Of a stretch of DNA of 64,000 nt, positions 1 through 7,011 are shown one piece after another (position 1 is the stretch's first letter; every line of letters starts with the position of its first letter). A model generated the notes under the pieces. That model searched no databases and was not told where the DNA came from. It saw only the letters and a program-made list of their open reading frames with translations. This DNA is from Deinococcus ficus (GTDB lineage Bacteria; Deinococcota; Deinococci; Deinococcales; Deinococcaceae), in the NCBI RefSeq assembly GCF_003444775.1, contig NZ_CP021081.1, positions 2,158,001-2,222,000 on the forward strand, read 5' to 3'. The position numbers were made by a program, and so were the translations under genes.

Positions 1-982
1 GGCCCTGCGCGTACACCAGGCGGGCCTTCAGGGCGTCCAGCGGGTGAATGCGGCCACGCTTCAGGACGTCCGGGTTCGCGATGCGGTTCACCACGGCCCT
101 CGTCACAGCGGGGTCGTTCAGGGTCAGCACGCCCACGCGGCCCAGGTTGCCCAGGTTCCGCAGCAGCCACGTCAGGCCGTTCGTCTCCATCGCCGCGCGG
201 TACACCTCGGGGCCGCGCACGGTGGTGGGAACGGCCTCCATCGGCAGGCCGTACTCGCGCATCAGGGTGGCGGCGTCCGCGTCGGTGCGGGCCTGCATGG
301 CCTTCAGGTGCCCCTCAATGACGCGCAGGGCAGGGGCGTCCGCGTCCAGGTCGGGCAGGACGCCGTCCACCATGAACTTCAGCACGGCGTTGCGCTGCGC
401 GTCCGTGGTCCTGGGGTGGCTCTTGCGCAGGGCGTCCGCCTGGCTCCAGCCGTCGCGGGCCTTGTACTTCACGGCCCACAGAGCCAGCCGGGTCACGTCG
501 GCGGTCTCGTACACGTTCGCCACGCCGCGGCGCGTCAGGCGGCCCCAGCCGCCCAGGGCGTCCGCGAACGCCAGGAAGTGCAGCAGCATGGTGCCGGTGC
601 GCGCCACCTCCGGCAGGGCGTCCCAGGCGGCCTTGCGGTCTGCGGCGCTCGGCGCGGTCTTGGCGATCAGGGCCAGCACCAGCAGGGCCGGGTCGGCCTT
701 CGGGGCGCGGCCGCCGCGCACGACGTCCAGCGTCACCCGCAGGGCCAGCGCGGCGTCGCGCTGCACCAGTTCATTCAGGAACGCGGTCGCCTGCAGGGTG
801 TGGGGACGCTCGGTGGCGTAGAAGGTGCCGCCGTCGGTGCCCAGCACCAGGAAGCGCGTCAGGCGGCCCTCGTCGGGCAGGGCGTACACGAACCCGCCCG
901 CGTTGTTCACGACCTGATGGGCGTCCAGACGTTCGGTCTGGGGGCGGGAGGTGCGGGTGATGGCGTTCAGCAGGTTCTTCAT
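1..982 (-). CDS. rsr: Ro60 ortholog Rsr (TROVE domain), 3' part cut off by window edge
   Basis: The minus-strand frame opens with ATG at 980-982 and runs off the left edge after about 327 codons, so the C-terminal part is missing. The N-terminus begins MKNLLNAITRTSRPQTERLD and continues with VVNNAGGFVYAL and RFLVLGTDGGTFYATE, the typical start of TROVE-domain Ro60/Rsr proteins. AAGGAGGG lies about 9 nt before the ATG. Known role: a HEAT-repeat ring that binds misfolded RNA and Y RNAs; in D. radiodurans a Y RNA tethers it to PNPase for structured-RNA decay. The gene lies directly downstream of, and on the same strand as, the tRNA-like array at 1030-2705, which fits the known habit of Y RNA genes sitting next to Ro60. 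The missing half, with the von Willebrand-like domain, cannot be checked here. Confidence 0.93.
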   Translation of the reverse strand, partial: MKNLLNAITRTSRPQTERLDAHQVVNNAGGFVYALPDEGRLTRFLVLGTDGGTFYATERPHTLQATAFLNELVQRDAALALRVTLDVVRGGRAPKADPALLVLALIAKTAPSAADRKAAWDALPEVARTGTMLLHFLAFADALGGWGRLTRRGVANVYETADVTRLALWAVKYKARDGWSQADALRKSHPRTTDAQRNAVLKFMVDGVLPDLDADAPALRVIEGHLKAMQARTDADAATLMREYGLPMEAVPTTVRGPEVYRAAMETNGLTWLLRNLGNLGRVGVLTLNDPAVTRAVVNRIANPDVLKRGRIHPLDALKARLVYAQG

Positions 983-1029
983 GGGTTCGGCCCTCCTTGT
1001 CAGGGCGATCTATGACGCGCGGTGGCGTC

Positions 1030-1105
1030 TGGTGATTCAGGCAGGACTTGAACCTGCACCCTCCGCCTTCGCCGGGCGGCGCTCCTCCAACCGAGCTGCT
1101 GAATC
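1030..1105 (-). tRNA. Degenerate tRNA-like gene, anticodon position GCG
   Basis: A full cloverleaf can be drawn: acceptor GAUUCAG/CUGAAUC, D arm GCUC/GAGC with GG in the loop, anticodon stem CCGCC/GGCGG, T arm GCAGG-UUCAAGU-CCUGC, A73 and an encoded CCA (1030-1032). It departs from consensus at two nearly invariant bases: C8 instead of U8 and G33 instead of U33 (loop CGGCGAA). Anticodon GCG would read Arg CGC codons, which bacteria normally read with ACG. It may be a decaying tRNA or a non-decoding tRNA mimic; it is the array member nearest rsr. Confidence 0.6.
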
Positions 1106-1110
1106 AGGAA

Positions 1111-1181
1111 AGGCTCCCGGGACCACGGGGCCGGACCACTTCACGGCGCGTGAAGGGCACGTCCCGGCAAGCCGGGAGCCT
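1111..1181 (-). ncRNA. Structured spacer RNA, possible small Y RNA
   Basis: Read on the minus strand, this 71-nt stretch is closed by a perfect 10-bp stem (AGGCUCCCGG with CCGGGAGCCU) and holds an inner hairpin CUUCAC-GCGCC-GUGAAG. It also contains CUUGCC and GGUCCGG, close to the Ro60-site strands seen in the neighbouring genes. CCCGG-CUUG-CCGGG offers an alternative hairpin. It sits between two tRNA-like genes, so it may be a separate RNA, a processing spacer or a weak terminator. The call is an inference from structure only. Confidence 0.35.
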
Positions 1182-1188
1182 GAAACTT

Positions 1189-1264
1189 TGGGGGAAGTGC
1201 TGGGACTTGAACCCGGTCCTCCGCGGCCACAGCGCGGCGTGCACACCGATACACCACACCTCCC
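1189..1264 (-). tRNA. tRNA-His(GUG)
   Basis: The acceptor stem has 8 bp including the His-specific G-1:C73 pair (GGGAGGUG/CACUUCCC), followed by an encoded CCA (1189-1191). D stem GUGU/GCAC, anticodon stem CCGCG/CGCGG and loop CUGUGGC give anticodon GUG. The T stem has one C-A mismatch (CCGGG against CCCAG) and the loop ends GC rather than the usual AA, so it may be weakened, but the His identity element is intact. Confidence 0.75.
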
Positions 1265-1352
1265 ACGTGCCGTCCGTTTCCTCCCCGGCGGGGCGGACGC
1301 CCCGGACGTGTCCCGGTCTGCGCCACCCCTGCGGGATGGCAGTCTGGTCGTG
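1265..1352 (-). other. Array spacer with strong hairpins
   Basis: On the minus strand it contains GCCAUCCC-GCA-GGGGUGGC (8-bp hairpin) and a nested element in which CGUCCG pairs with CGGACG around a GGGGC-GUCC-GCCCC hairpin. No T arm (GGUUCRA) is present, so it is not another tRNA. It may help separate the tRNA-Asn and tRNA-His precursors. No coding potential is seen. Confidence 0.35.
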
Positions 1353-1427
1353 TGGCTCCGGGGGAAGGAATCGAACCTTCGGCATTCCGCTTAACAGGCG
1401 GACACTCTGCCACTGAGTTACCCCGGA
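1353..1427 (-). tRNA. tRNA-Asn(GUU)
   Basis: A canonical cloverleaf: acceptor UCCGGGG/CCCCGGA, U8-A9, D arm ACUC/GAGU, anticodon stem UCCGC/GCGGA with loop CUGUUAA (anticodon GUU), variable loop AUGCC, T arm GAAGG-UUCGAUU-CCUUC, G73 and an encoded CCA (1353-1355). It is the most normal member of the array and probably a working elongator tRNA. Confidence 0.92.
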
Positions 1428-1435
1428 AGAAGGCA

Positions 1436-1551
1436 GGAACGGGCGGGAATCGAACCCGCGACCTCTCGATTCACAGTCGGTCAGCCTTGCCTTCGGCCCG
1501 GACGGGCAAGGTGGAGCAAGGCATAGTGCTCTGCCACTGAGCTACCGTTCC
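1436..1551 (-). ncRNA. tRNA-like RNA with Ro-site module in the anticodon stem (GUG loop)
   Basis: A 116-nt tRNA-like gene: acceptor GGAACGG/CCGUUCC, D arm GCUC-AGUGGCA-GAGC, T arm GCGGG-UUCGAUU-CCCGC. A 45-nt block at 1480-1524 interrupts the anticodon stem after the second base pair. Removing it restores a perfect stem CUCGA/UCGAG around loop CUGUGAA (anticodon GUG). The block folds as GCCUUGC/GCAAGGC enclosing CCUUGCCC-GUCC-GGGCCGA. It has no G-1:C73 pair and no CCA (U73 then GCC), so it is not a good His tRNA even if spliced. Known: YrlA-type Y RNAs near rsr mimic tRNA. Inferred: a Ro60-binding tRNA mimic, or less likely an intron-bearing tRNA. Confidence 0.7.
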
Positions 1552-1558
1552 AGATGTG

Positions 1559-1713
1559 GGGGACGGGCAGGATTCGAACCTGCGAGTCTTTCGACGAATG
1601 TTCCCAAGTAACCTTCACCGGTCGGCCCAGACTTGCGTGCCGGGCAAGGTGTTGGGGAAGGAAACGCCCCAAAGGAGCGACATTTGCGTTTGACCAACTC
1701 CGCCACCGTCCCC
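1559..1713 (-). ncRNA. tRNA-like RNA with Ro-site module (UGG loop, long variable arm)
   Basis: A 155-nt gene with acceptor GGGACGG/CCGUCCC extendable by one G-C pair, D stem GCG/CGC, T arm GCAGG-UUCGAAU-CCUGC and an extra variable arm GUC-GAAA-GAC. Anticodon stem AAUGU/ACAUU encloses a Pro-type loop CUUGGGA (anticodon UGG), but a 71-nt block (1609-1679) lies between position 31 and 32. The block holds hairpin CGCUCC-UUU-GGGGCG, then an outer stem CCUUC/GAAGG around CCUUGCCC...GGGCCGA. A Pro-type loop on a tRNA with a long variable arm is abnormal, which argues for a mimic rather than a decoding tRNA. Confidence 0.68.
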
Positions 1714-1745
1714 ACGGTGACCTGCTGAGGTGTTGAGTGAAGGGC

Positions 1746-1892
1746 TGGCGGGGCGGGATTCGAACCCGCGACCTACTGATTAAGAGAACCTTTCACTGTC
1801 GGCCCGCGGTCCTGCGTGGACTCGGGCAAGGGGGCATGAAAGGAGCCGTCCCTACGGACAGTCAATTGCTCTCCCAGCTGAGCTACCCGCCA
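1746..1892 (-). ncRNA. tRNA-like RNA with Ro-site module (CUU loop)
   Basis: A 147-nt gene with acceptor UGGCGGG/CCCGCCA, D arm GCUC-AGCUGGGA-GAGC and T arm GCGGG-UUCGAAU-CCCGC. Anticodon stem AUUGA/UCAGU and loop CUCUUAA (anticodon CUU, Lys) are complete once a 75-nt block (1787-1861) between positions 31 and 32 is removed; the CU flanking each end makes the exact border ambiguous. The block contains hairpin CCGU-AGGG-ACGG, outer stem CCUUUCA/UGAAAGG and the shared CCUUGCCCG...CGGGCCGA helix with an extra GUCC/GGAC hairpin in its loop. The 3' end reads G73-CCC, not CCA. Confidence 0.7.
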
Positions 1893-2150
1893 GACGGGTG
1901 GTGCGGTGGGCGCCCGCTCAGGCGCCCGGAAGCGGTTCAGCGCTGCGCGCCGTGCGGTCCTGCGTGTGGGTGTGGGCGCAGCGCATCAGCACGCGACGCT
2001 CCAGGACCGGCCGGCAGATTTCGCCAGAGGAACGGGGGCCGCCACTCCTGTCCGGCTCGCCTGATGTTCTTCAGTTGGAGGGGCTGAGCGGGAACGGGGA
2101 TAGGAAGTGTCGCGGTCATACGGTTACCTCTCGGAAGTGAAGTGATGCAG
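1893..2150. other. Array spacer, mostly without recognised RNA
   Basis: This 258-bp gap splits the array into two clusters. A perfect 7-bp hairpin (GGGCGCC-loop-GGCGCCC, 1908-1927) sits just upstream of the 1746-1892 gene. No T-arm motif is present. A short open frame (1937-2119, minus) is listed separately with low confidence. Confidence 0.4.
1937..2119 (-). CDS. Possible small protein, 60 aa
   Basis: ATG at 2117-2119 follows GAGAGG by 6 nt and opens a 60-codon frame beginning MTATLPIPVPAQPLQLKNIR and ending in a His/Pro/Gly-rich tail. It lies between the two halves of the tRNA-like array and in the same orientation. No family is recognised, and in GC-rich DNA such frames arise by chance, so this is a weak call. 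Confidence 0.2.
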   Translation of the reverse strand: MTATLPIPVPAQPLQLKNIRRAGQEWRPPFLWRNLPAGPGASRADALRPHPHAGPHGAQR

Positions 2151-2248
2151 GGGTGGGCGGCTGGAATCGAACCAGTGTCACCAGGGAACCCTGGGCGATC
2201 GGCCCGGACACCGGGCAAGGAAATGCCGAGGGGTTGAGACGCCCACCC
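2151..2248 (-). ncRNA. Compact tRNA-like RNA with Ro-site module
   Basis: A 98-nt element with an 8-bp end stem GGGUGGGC/GCCCACCC and a T-arm-like CUGG-UUCGAUU-CCAG. A normal D arm cannot be drawn. The centre holds CCUUGCCCGG-UGU-CCGGGCCGA, the cleanest copy of the shared helix in the array, followed by hairpin CCAGG-GUUC-CCUGG. No CCA is encoded. It looks more like a YrlA-type Y RNA than an interrupted tRNA. Confidence 0.6.
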
Positions 2249-2268
2249 TGCAGGCCCCGCGGAGGGGC

Positions 2269-2346
2269 TGGAACTCCGGGCCGGACTCGAACCGGCACTG
2301 ACATGCACCTGAGGCATGGTCCTCTGCCTGATTGGGATACCGGAGC
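2269..2346 (-). tRNA. Unusual tRNA, anticodon CAG on a short-variable-loop body
   Basis: Acceptor GCUCCGG/CCGGAGU (one G-U pair), D arm UCC/GGA, anticodon stem CAUGC/GCAUG with loop CUCAGGU, T arm GCCGG-UUCGAGU-CCGGC, U73 and encoded CCA (2269-2271). The anticodon CAG would read Leu CUG, yet bacterial Leu tRNAs have a long variable arm and A73; here the variable loop is about 5 nt and base 73 is U. It could be misread at the anticodon, be mischarged, or not decode. Only one base separates its 5' end from the CCA of the next gene. Confidence 0.6.
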
Positions 2347-2347
2347 G

Positions 2348-2422
2348 TGGAGCAGATGAGTGGAGTTGCACCACTGTCCTCCCGCTGGCAGCGGGAAATC
2401 CTGACTGCTGGACGACATCTGC
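2348..2422 (-). tRNA. tRNA-Gly(GCC)-like gene
   Basis: Acceptor GCAGAUG/CAUCUGC, D arm GUCC-AGCAGUCA-GGAU, anticodon stem UCCCG/CGGGA with loop CUGCCAG (anticodon GCC), T stem AGUGG/CCACU, U73 and encoded CCA (2348-2350). The T loop is UGCAACU rather than the near-universal UUCRANY, so base 54 pairing may be altered. U73 agrees with Gly identity. Confidence 0.7.
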
Positions 2423-2446
2423 AAAGGGGGCTGGACAAGGGATGAA

Positions 2447-2572
2447 GTTCGGATCGGGAGTTGAACCCGGACCCGCAAGAGCGGGTCATCGCCAGAGATC
2501 ACCGAAGCCTCTTCGGCCCAGCCGGGGAAAGAGAAGGGAAGCAGGGCAAGGGTGCGGAAACGAGCCGGGCCA
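2447..2572 (-). ncRNA. tRNA-like RNA with Ro-site module and long variable arm
   Basis: The 3' part shows a T arm (GGG-UUCAACU-CCC) and a long variable hairpin ACCCGC-UCUU-GCGGGU as in Ser/Leu/Tyr tRNAs. The 5' acceptor strand matching GUUCGGA was not found, so the acceptor stem is absent or poorly formed. The module CCCUUGCCC...GGGCCGA encloses a pyrimidine-rich loop, recalling the pyrimidine tract of animal Y RNAs, and is followed by hairpin CCGAAG-AGG-CUUCGG. Its 5' end abuts the next gene. The ends given are approximate. Confidence 0.5.
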
Positions 2573-2705
2573 CTTCCATGCCGGGAATCGAACCCGGAGC
2601 AACTCACGCTGCTTCCGCCCAATACTTGGTGAAGTAACCGTTTCCTTTCGGCCCTGCGGTGACCGCCTGCGCGTTCACCTGCCAGAAGGTTACGGGCCAC
2701 GGAAG
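2573..2705 (-). ncRNA. tRNA-like RNA with partial Ro-site module
   Basis: The first RNA of the array in transcription order. Ends pair as CUUCCGU/AUGGAAG, T arm CCGGG-UUCGAUU-CCCGG, with a long variable arm (AGCA...UGCU). GUAACC and GGUUAC can pair around the interior, which contains GGGCCGAAAGG but only CCUUCUGGC instead of CCUUGCCC; a GGUGA/UCACC hairpin lies between. No clear D arm or anticodon loop is seen. It is probably a diverged member of the same RNA family. Confidence 0.5.
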
Positions 2706-2782
2706 GAAACGAACATTCGCCGGGTGGCGGAGGGCGGCCGTAAGCCAGCCCGACGGTCAGCCTGCGCCGTTTGGCGGACACG

Positions 2783-3196
2783 TCAGCGCGAGACGATCAG
2801 CGTCACCAGGTCCTCCTCATCGAAGACCTGCCCTGCGAGATCCCGCACAGGAACGCGCACAGGCTCTGCTGATGTGAGAAAATCCCAGCCGGTACAGAGG
2901 GTAACCTCGACGTGTTCCCGCAGGACGACTTCAATCAGGTTCTGCAGCGCCGTCATTTCCGACCTCCACTGCCGGACCTCATCGTCCAGTGGTTCCAGAT
3001 AGGCGAGGCCTTCAAATCCGCAGCCGCAGCCTTTCGATGACGCCACCTCATAGAGGCCCCCGTGAGGAAGGGCACGGACCAGGTGGGGAATCCAGGCTGG
3101 GTCCGGCCGCCACAGGCGCACGCCCGGAGGTTCGTAGTGGGCCAGCAGGTCAGGACCCAGCGGCCGGGGGGTCAGCAGGTACATGCTGCGGCACAT
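2783..3196 (-). CDS. Hypothetical protein, 137 aa
   Basis: The frame is open upstream to a TTG at 3214, but that codon lies in the U-tract of the glyS terminator; ATG at 3196 (MCRSMYLLTPRPLG) or 3184 is more likely. There is no good ribosome binding site, so it may be leaderless. The sequence contains a Cys/Gly cluster (SKGCGCGF) and a C-terminal acidic-hydrophobic stretch (QVFDEEDLVTLIV). No signal peptide or membrane segment is seen and no family is recognised. It lies between glyS and the tRNA-like array on the same strand, so the array could be transcribed by read-through from it. Confidence 0.6.
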   Translation of the reverse strand: MCRSMYLLTPRPLGPDLLAHYEPPGVRLWRPDPAWIPHLVRALPHGGLYEVASSKGCGCGFEGLAYLEPLDDEVRQWRSEMTALQNLIEVVLREHVEVTLCTGWDFLTSAEPVRVPVRDLAGQVFDEEDLVTLIVSR

Positions 3197-3215
3197 GGTG
3201 GCAGGGTAAGGCAAA

Positions 3216-3236
3216 GCCCCCGCGCGGAGCGGGGGC
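3216..3236 (-). terminator. Terminator after glyS
   Basis: Minus-strand hairpin GCCCCCGC-UCCGC-GCGGGGGC followed by UUUGCCUU, 15 nt after the glyS stop. Confidence 0.75.
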
Positions 3237-3251
3237 CGTTCGTGCCTGGGT

Positions 3252-4766
<1,515 letters not shown>

Positions 4767-4794
4767 ACCGTCTCTCCTTTGAGCCCTCAAGGAA

Positions 4795-5010
4795 CGTCCC
4801 CAGACGCGGCCTTTTCCGGCTCGTCTGGGGACGCAGACAGTGCTACGCGGTTCCACCCCAGTTCCGGTCACCGCGTTCCGCGGTCAGACCGGCACTTTTG
4901 TCTTGTCAGCTCCCCGCTGCCCTTCCCGCGCTTCCGAACCCCGCCCGACTCTCACCGTCTCGGGCTCGCTCCTGGGTGATGCGCGCGGTACTCCTGCGGA
5001 TCAACGCCAG
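4795..5010 (-). promoter_or_regulatory. T-box riboswitch of glyS
   Basis: The leader contains the T-box core CUGGGGUGGAACCGCG (complement of 4846-4861). Its bulge UGGA is complementary to ACCA-type ends with U73, as expected for tRNA-Gly. Downstream is a perfect 12-bp hairpin CGUCCCCAGACG/CGUCUGGGGACG (4795-4833), which can act as terminator or sequester the region before the Shine-Dalgarno. The 5' border and the specifier codon were not fixed by eye. A possible -10 (TACACT) lies near 5010. Confidence 0.85.
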
Positions 5011-5064
5011 TGTACAGTCTGCGCCGGGCGGCGGGGGGCGGTCAAGAAACCCGGCTGCACAGCC

Positions 5065-5586
5065 CTACCGGGCGTTGAAGAACACGAGGTCCAGCGGGGG
5101 CGGGGTGTGACCCAGCAGGCGGATCAGCTGCACGAGGTGGGCGGTGTGCCGCACCTCGTGCTGCATGACGTGCCACAGCACCTCGTCGGCGGAGACAGTT
5201 TCCGGGGCGTCGTCCAGGGCCCAGACGCGGTGCCCGGCGAGGGCCAGGGCGTCCAGGTCCGGCCAGCGGCGCAGGGTGTCGGCCTCGACGGCCTCCCAGT
5301 AAGTCAGGAGCGCGTCCAGGGGTTCGGTGTGGTGATGCCAGTACTCGTCGGCGCTGCGGGGCTCGGGCCGGCCGAGCGATTCGGCGACCAGGGGCGCGCC
5401 GAGCAGGTCGCCGCGGAACCAGCCGTCCTCGACCACGGCGATGTGCGCCACGAGGTCCTTGATGCAGCGCGCTCCGGGGGACGGCAGGAGGGGCCGGGAG
5501 AGTTCCTCGTCGGTCAGGGTGCGCAGCGCGGCCCACAGGGTGCGGCGGGCGCGGGACAGGTAGTCGTAGAAGTCGCGGGCGTGCAT
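5065..5586 (-). CDS. DinB-family protein
   Basis: 173 aa. The sequence begins MHARDFYDYLSRARRTLWAA and has the DinB four-helix layout with a spaced His triad: one His in LVAHIAVVEDGWF (near residue 48) and two in HVMQHEVRHTAH (near 140-148). This family binds a metal ion and includes many stress-induced and thiol-transferase-like proteins; Deinococcus carries many copies. The specific substrate is unknown. It lies upstream of the glyS leader on the same strand and diverges from glgC. Confidence 0.85.
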   Translation of the reverse strand: MHARDFYDYLSRARRTLWAALRTLTDEELSRPLLPSPGARCIKDLVAHIAVVEDGWFRGDLLGAPLVAESLGRPEPRSADEYWHHHTEPLDALLTYWEAVEADTLRRWPDLDALALAGHRVWALDDAPETVSADEVLWHVMQHEVRHTAHLVQLIRLLGHTPPPLDLVFFNAR

Positions 5587-5696
5587 GCCCCCACGCTACG
5601 GGCGATTCCCGTCAGGGGGTGTCGGGAATGCCCTGGGTGAAGGTCGCCGCGGGCGCGCTCATCCCGCCCGGGGTGGTCGTGCGCTGTGATACCCGT

Positions 5697-6956
5697 ATGC
5701 CCACGCGGATCGACGGTCAGAGAGTCCTTGCCATCGTGCTGGCCGGGGGGCGCGGCAGCCGCCTGTCGCCGCTCACGGACGAGCGGGCCAAGCCGGCCGT
5801 GCCGTTCCTGGGCACGTACCGCCTGATTGATTTCACGCTGAGCAACCTGGTGAACAGCGGCGTGCAGGACGTGTGGGTGATCGAGCAGTACCTGCCGCAC
5901 GGCCTGAACGATCACCTCTCGGGCGGGCGGCCCTGGGACCTGGACCGCACGCGGGGTGGGCTGGTGGTGCTGCCGCCTTTCGCCAGCCCGGAGAAGGAGG
6001 ACGGGGAGTTCGCGCAGGGGAACGCGCACGCGCTGGCGCAGCACGCGCACCTGATCCGGGAGTTCGCGCCGGACGTGGTGCTGGTCCTGAGCGCCGATCA
6101 CGTGTACCGCCTGGATTACGCGCAGGTGATCCGCGCGCACGTGGAGCGCGGCGCGGCCGTGACGATGGTGACGACCGAGGTGGACCGGGCCGAGGCGGGC
6201 CGGTTCGGGAACGTGCAGGCGGACGCGGCGGGCCGCGTGACGGCCTTCGCGTACAAACCGGACACGCCGCTGGGGCGCACCGTGACCGCTGAGGTGTTCG
6301 CGTACGACACCCGGGCGCTGCTGCGCACCCTGACGGAGGTGCAGCGCGCCGCGCGCGAACAGGGCCGGGAACTCGGGGATTACGGCGAGGAACTGCTGCC
6401 CGCGCTGGTGAAAGGCGGGAATGCCTGGGCCTTTCCGCTGCGCGGGTACTGGCGGGACGTGGGCACGGTGGAGGCGTACTTCGCGGCGCACCGCGACTTT
6501 CTGGATGGCCGGGGCTTTCCGCTGCACGACGACCGCTGGCCGTTCGTGACGGCCAGCACCACCCGCCCGCCCACCGAGGTCCGGCCGGGCGCGGCCGTGA
6601 GTGGGGCGCTGCTGTGCGGCGGCGCGGTGATCGCCGGGGAGGTCACGCGCAGCGTCGTCGCGCCGAACGCCGTGGTGGAGCGCGGCGCGGTGGTGCGGGA
6701 CAGCATTCTTCAGCCGGGCGCGGTGGTGCGGGCGGGGGCGGTGGTCACGCGGGCCATTGTGGACCACGGGGCGACCGTCGGCGCGAAGGCAAGCGTGGGC
6801 CGGGCGCGCGGAAAGCTCACGGTGATCGGCGCGGGCGCGACCGTGCAACCGGGCGCGGTGATCGGGCCTGGCCTGCACGTCCCGCGCCGCCGCACCGTGA
6901 AGGCCGGGCAGGAAGACCGCGTGGCGCGTCCACCGGGTGAGGACGAGCAGGGCTGA
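5697..6956 (+). CDS. glgC: Glucose-1-phosphate adenylyltransferase family protein
   Basis: 419 aa. The nucleotidyltransferase signature [20 protein letters not shown] and [19 protein letters not shown] is complete, followed by [15 protein letters not shown] and [12 protein letters not shown]. The C-terminal part is a left-handed beta-helix with repeating VxxGAVV units. Role: makes ADP-glucose from ATP and glucose-1-phosphate for glycogen synthesis. ATG at 5697 ([10 protein letters not shown]) is chosen because a GATACC box lies just upstream (leaderless); the frame is open to 5619. No other glycogen gene is adjacent, so a different sugar nucleotide cannot be ruled out. Confidence 0.85.
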   Translation: MPTRIDGQRVLAIVLAGGRGSRLSPLTDERAKPAVPFLGTYRLIDFTLSNLVNSGVQDVWVIEQYLPHGLNDHLSGGRPWDLDRTRGGLVVLPPFASPEKEDGEFAQGNAHALAQHAHLIREFAPDVVLVLSADHVYRLDYAQVIRAHVERGAAVTMVTTEVDRAEAGRFGNVQADAAGRVTAFAYKPDTPLGRTVTAEVFAYDTRALLRTLTEVQRAAREQGRELGDYGEELLPALVKGGNAWAFPLRGYWRDVGTVEAYFAAHRDFLDGRGFPLHDDRWPFVTASTTRPPTEVRPGAAVSGALLCGGAVIAGEVTRSVVAPNAVVERGAVVRDSILQPGAVVRAGAVVTRAIVDHGATVGAKASVGRARGKLTVIGAGATVQPGAVIGPGLHVPRRRTVKAGQEDRVARPPGEDEQG

Positions 6957-7011
6957 CGGGAAGCTGCCGGCGCTCACGGCCGCGTGACCCGGCTGCCCTT
7001 ATCCTGTGCGG

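Noticed and set aside
44..1015. Long plus-strand open frame opposite rsr
   Set aside because: It is the antisense shadow of a clear TROVE-domain gene; such frames are common in high-GC DNA.
1436..1892. Inserts as group I or group II introns in tRNA genes
   Set aside because: They are only 45-75 nt, far too short, and lack the conserved P/Q/R/S or domain V sequences.
1436..1892. Inserts as hammerhead, twister or other self-cleaving ribozymes
   Set aside because: No CUGAUGA/GAAA or other ribozyme core could be recognised; the shared motif fits a Ro60-type helix better.
1030..2705. Repeated RNA units as a CRISPR array
   Set aside because: Units differ in length and sequence, spacers are not uniform and each unit has tRNA arms.
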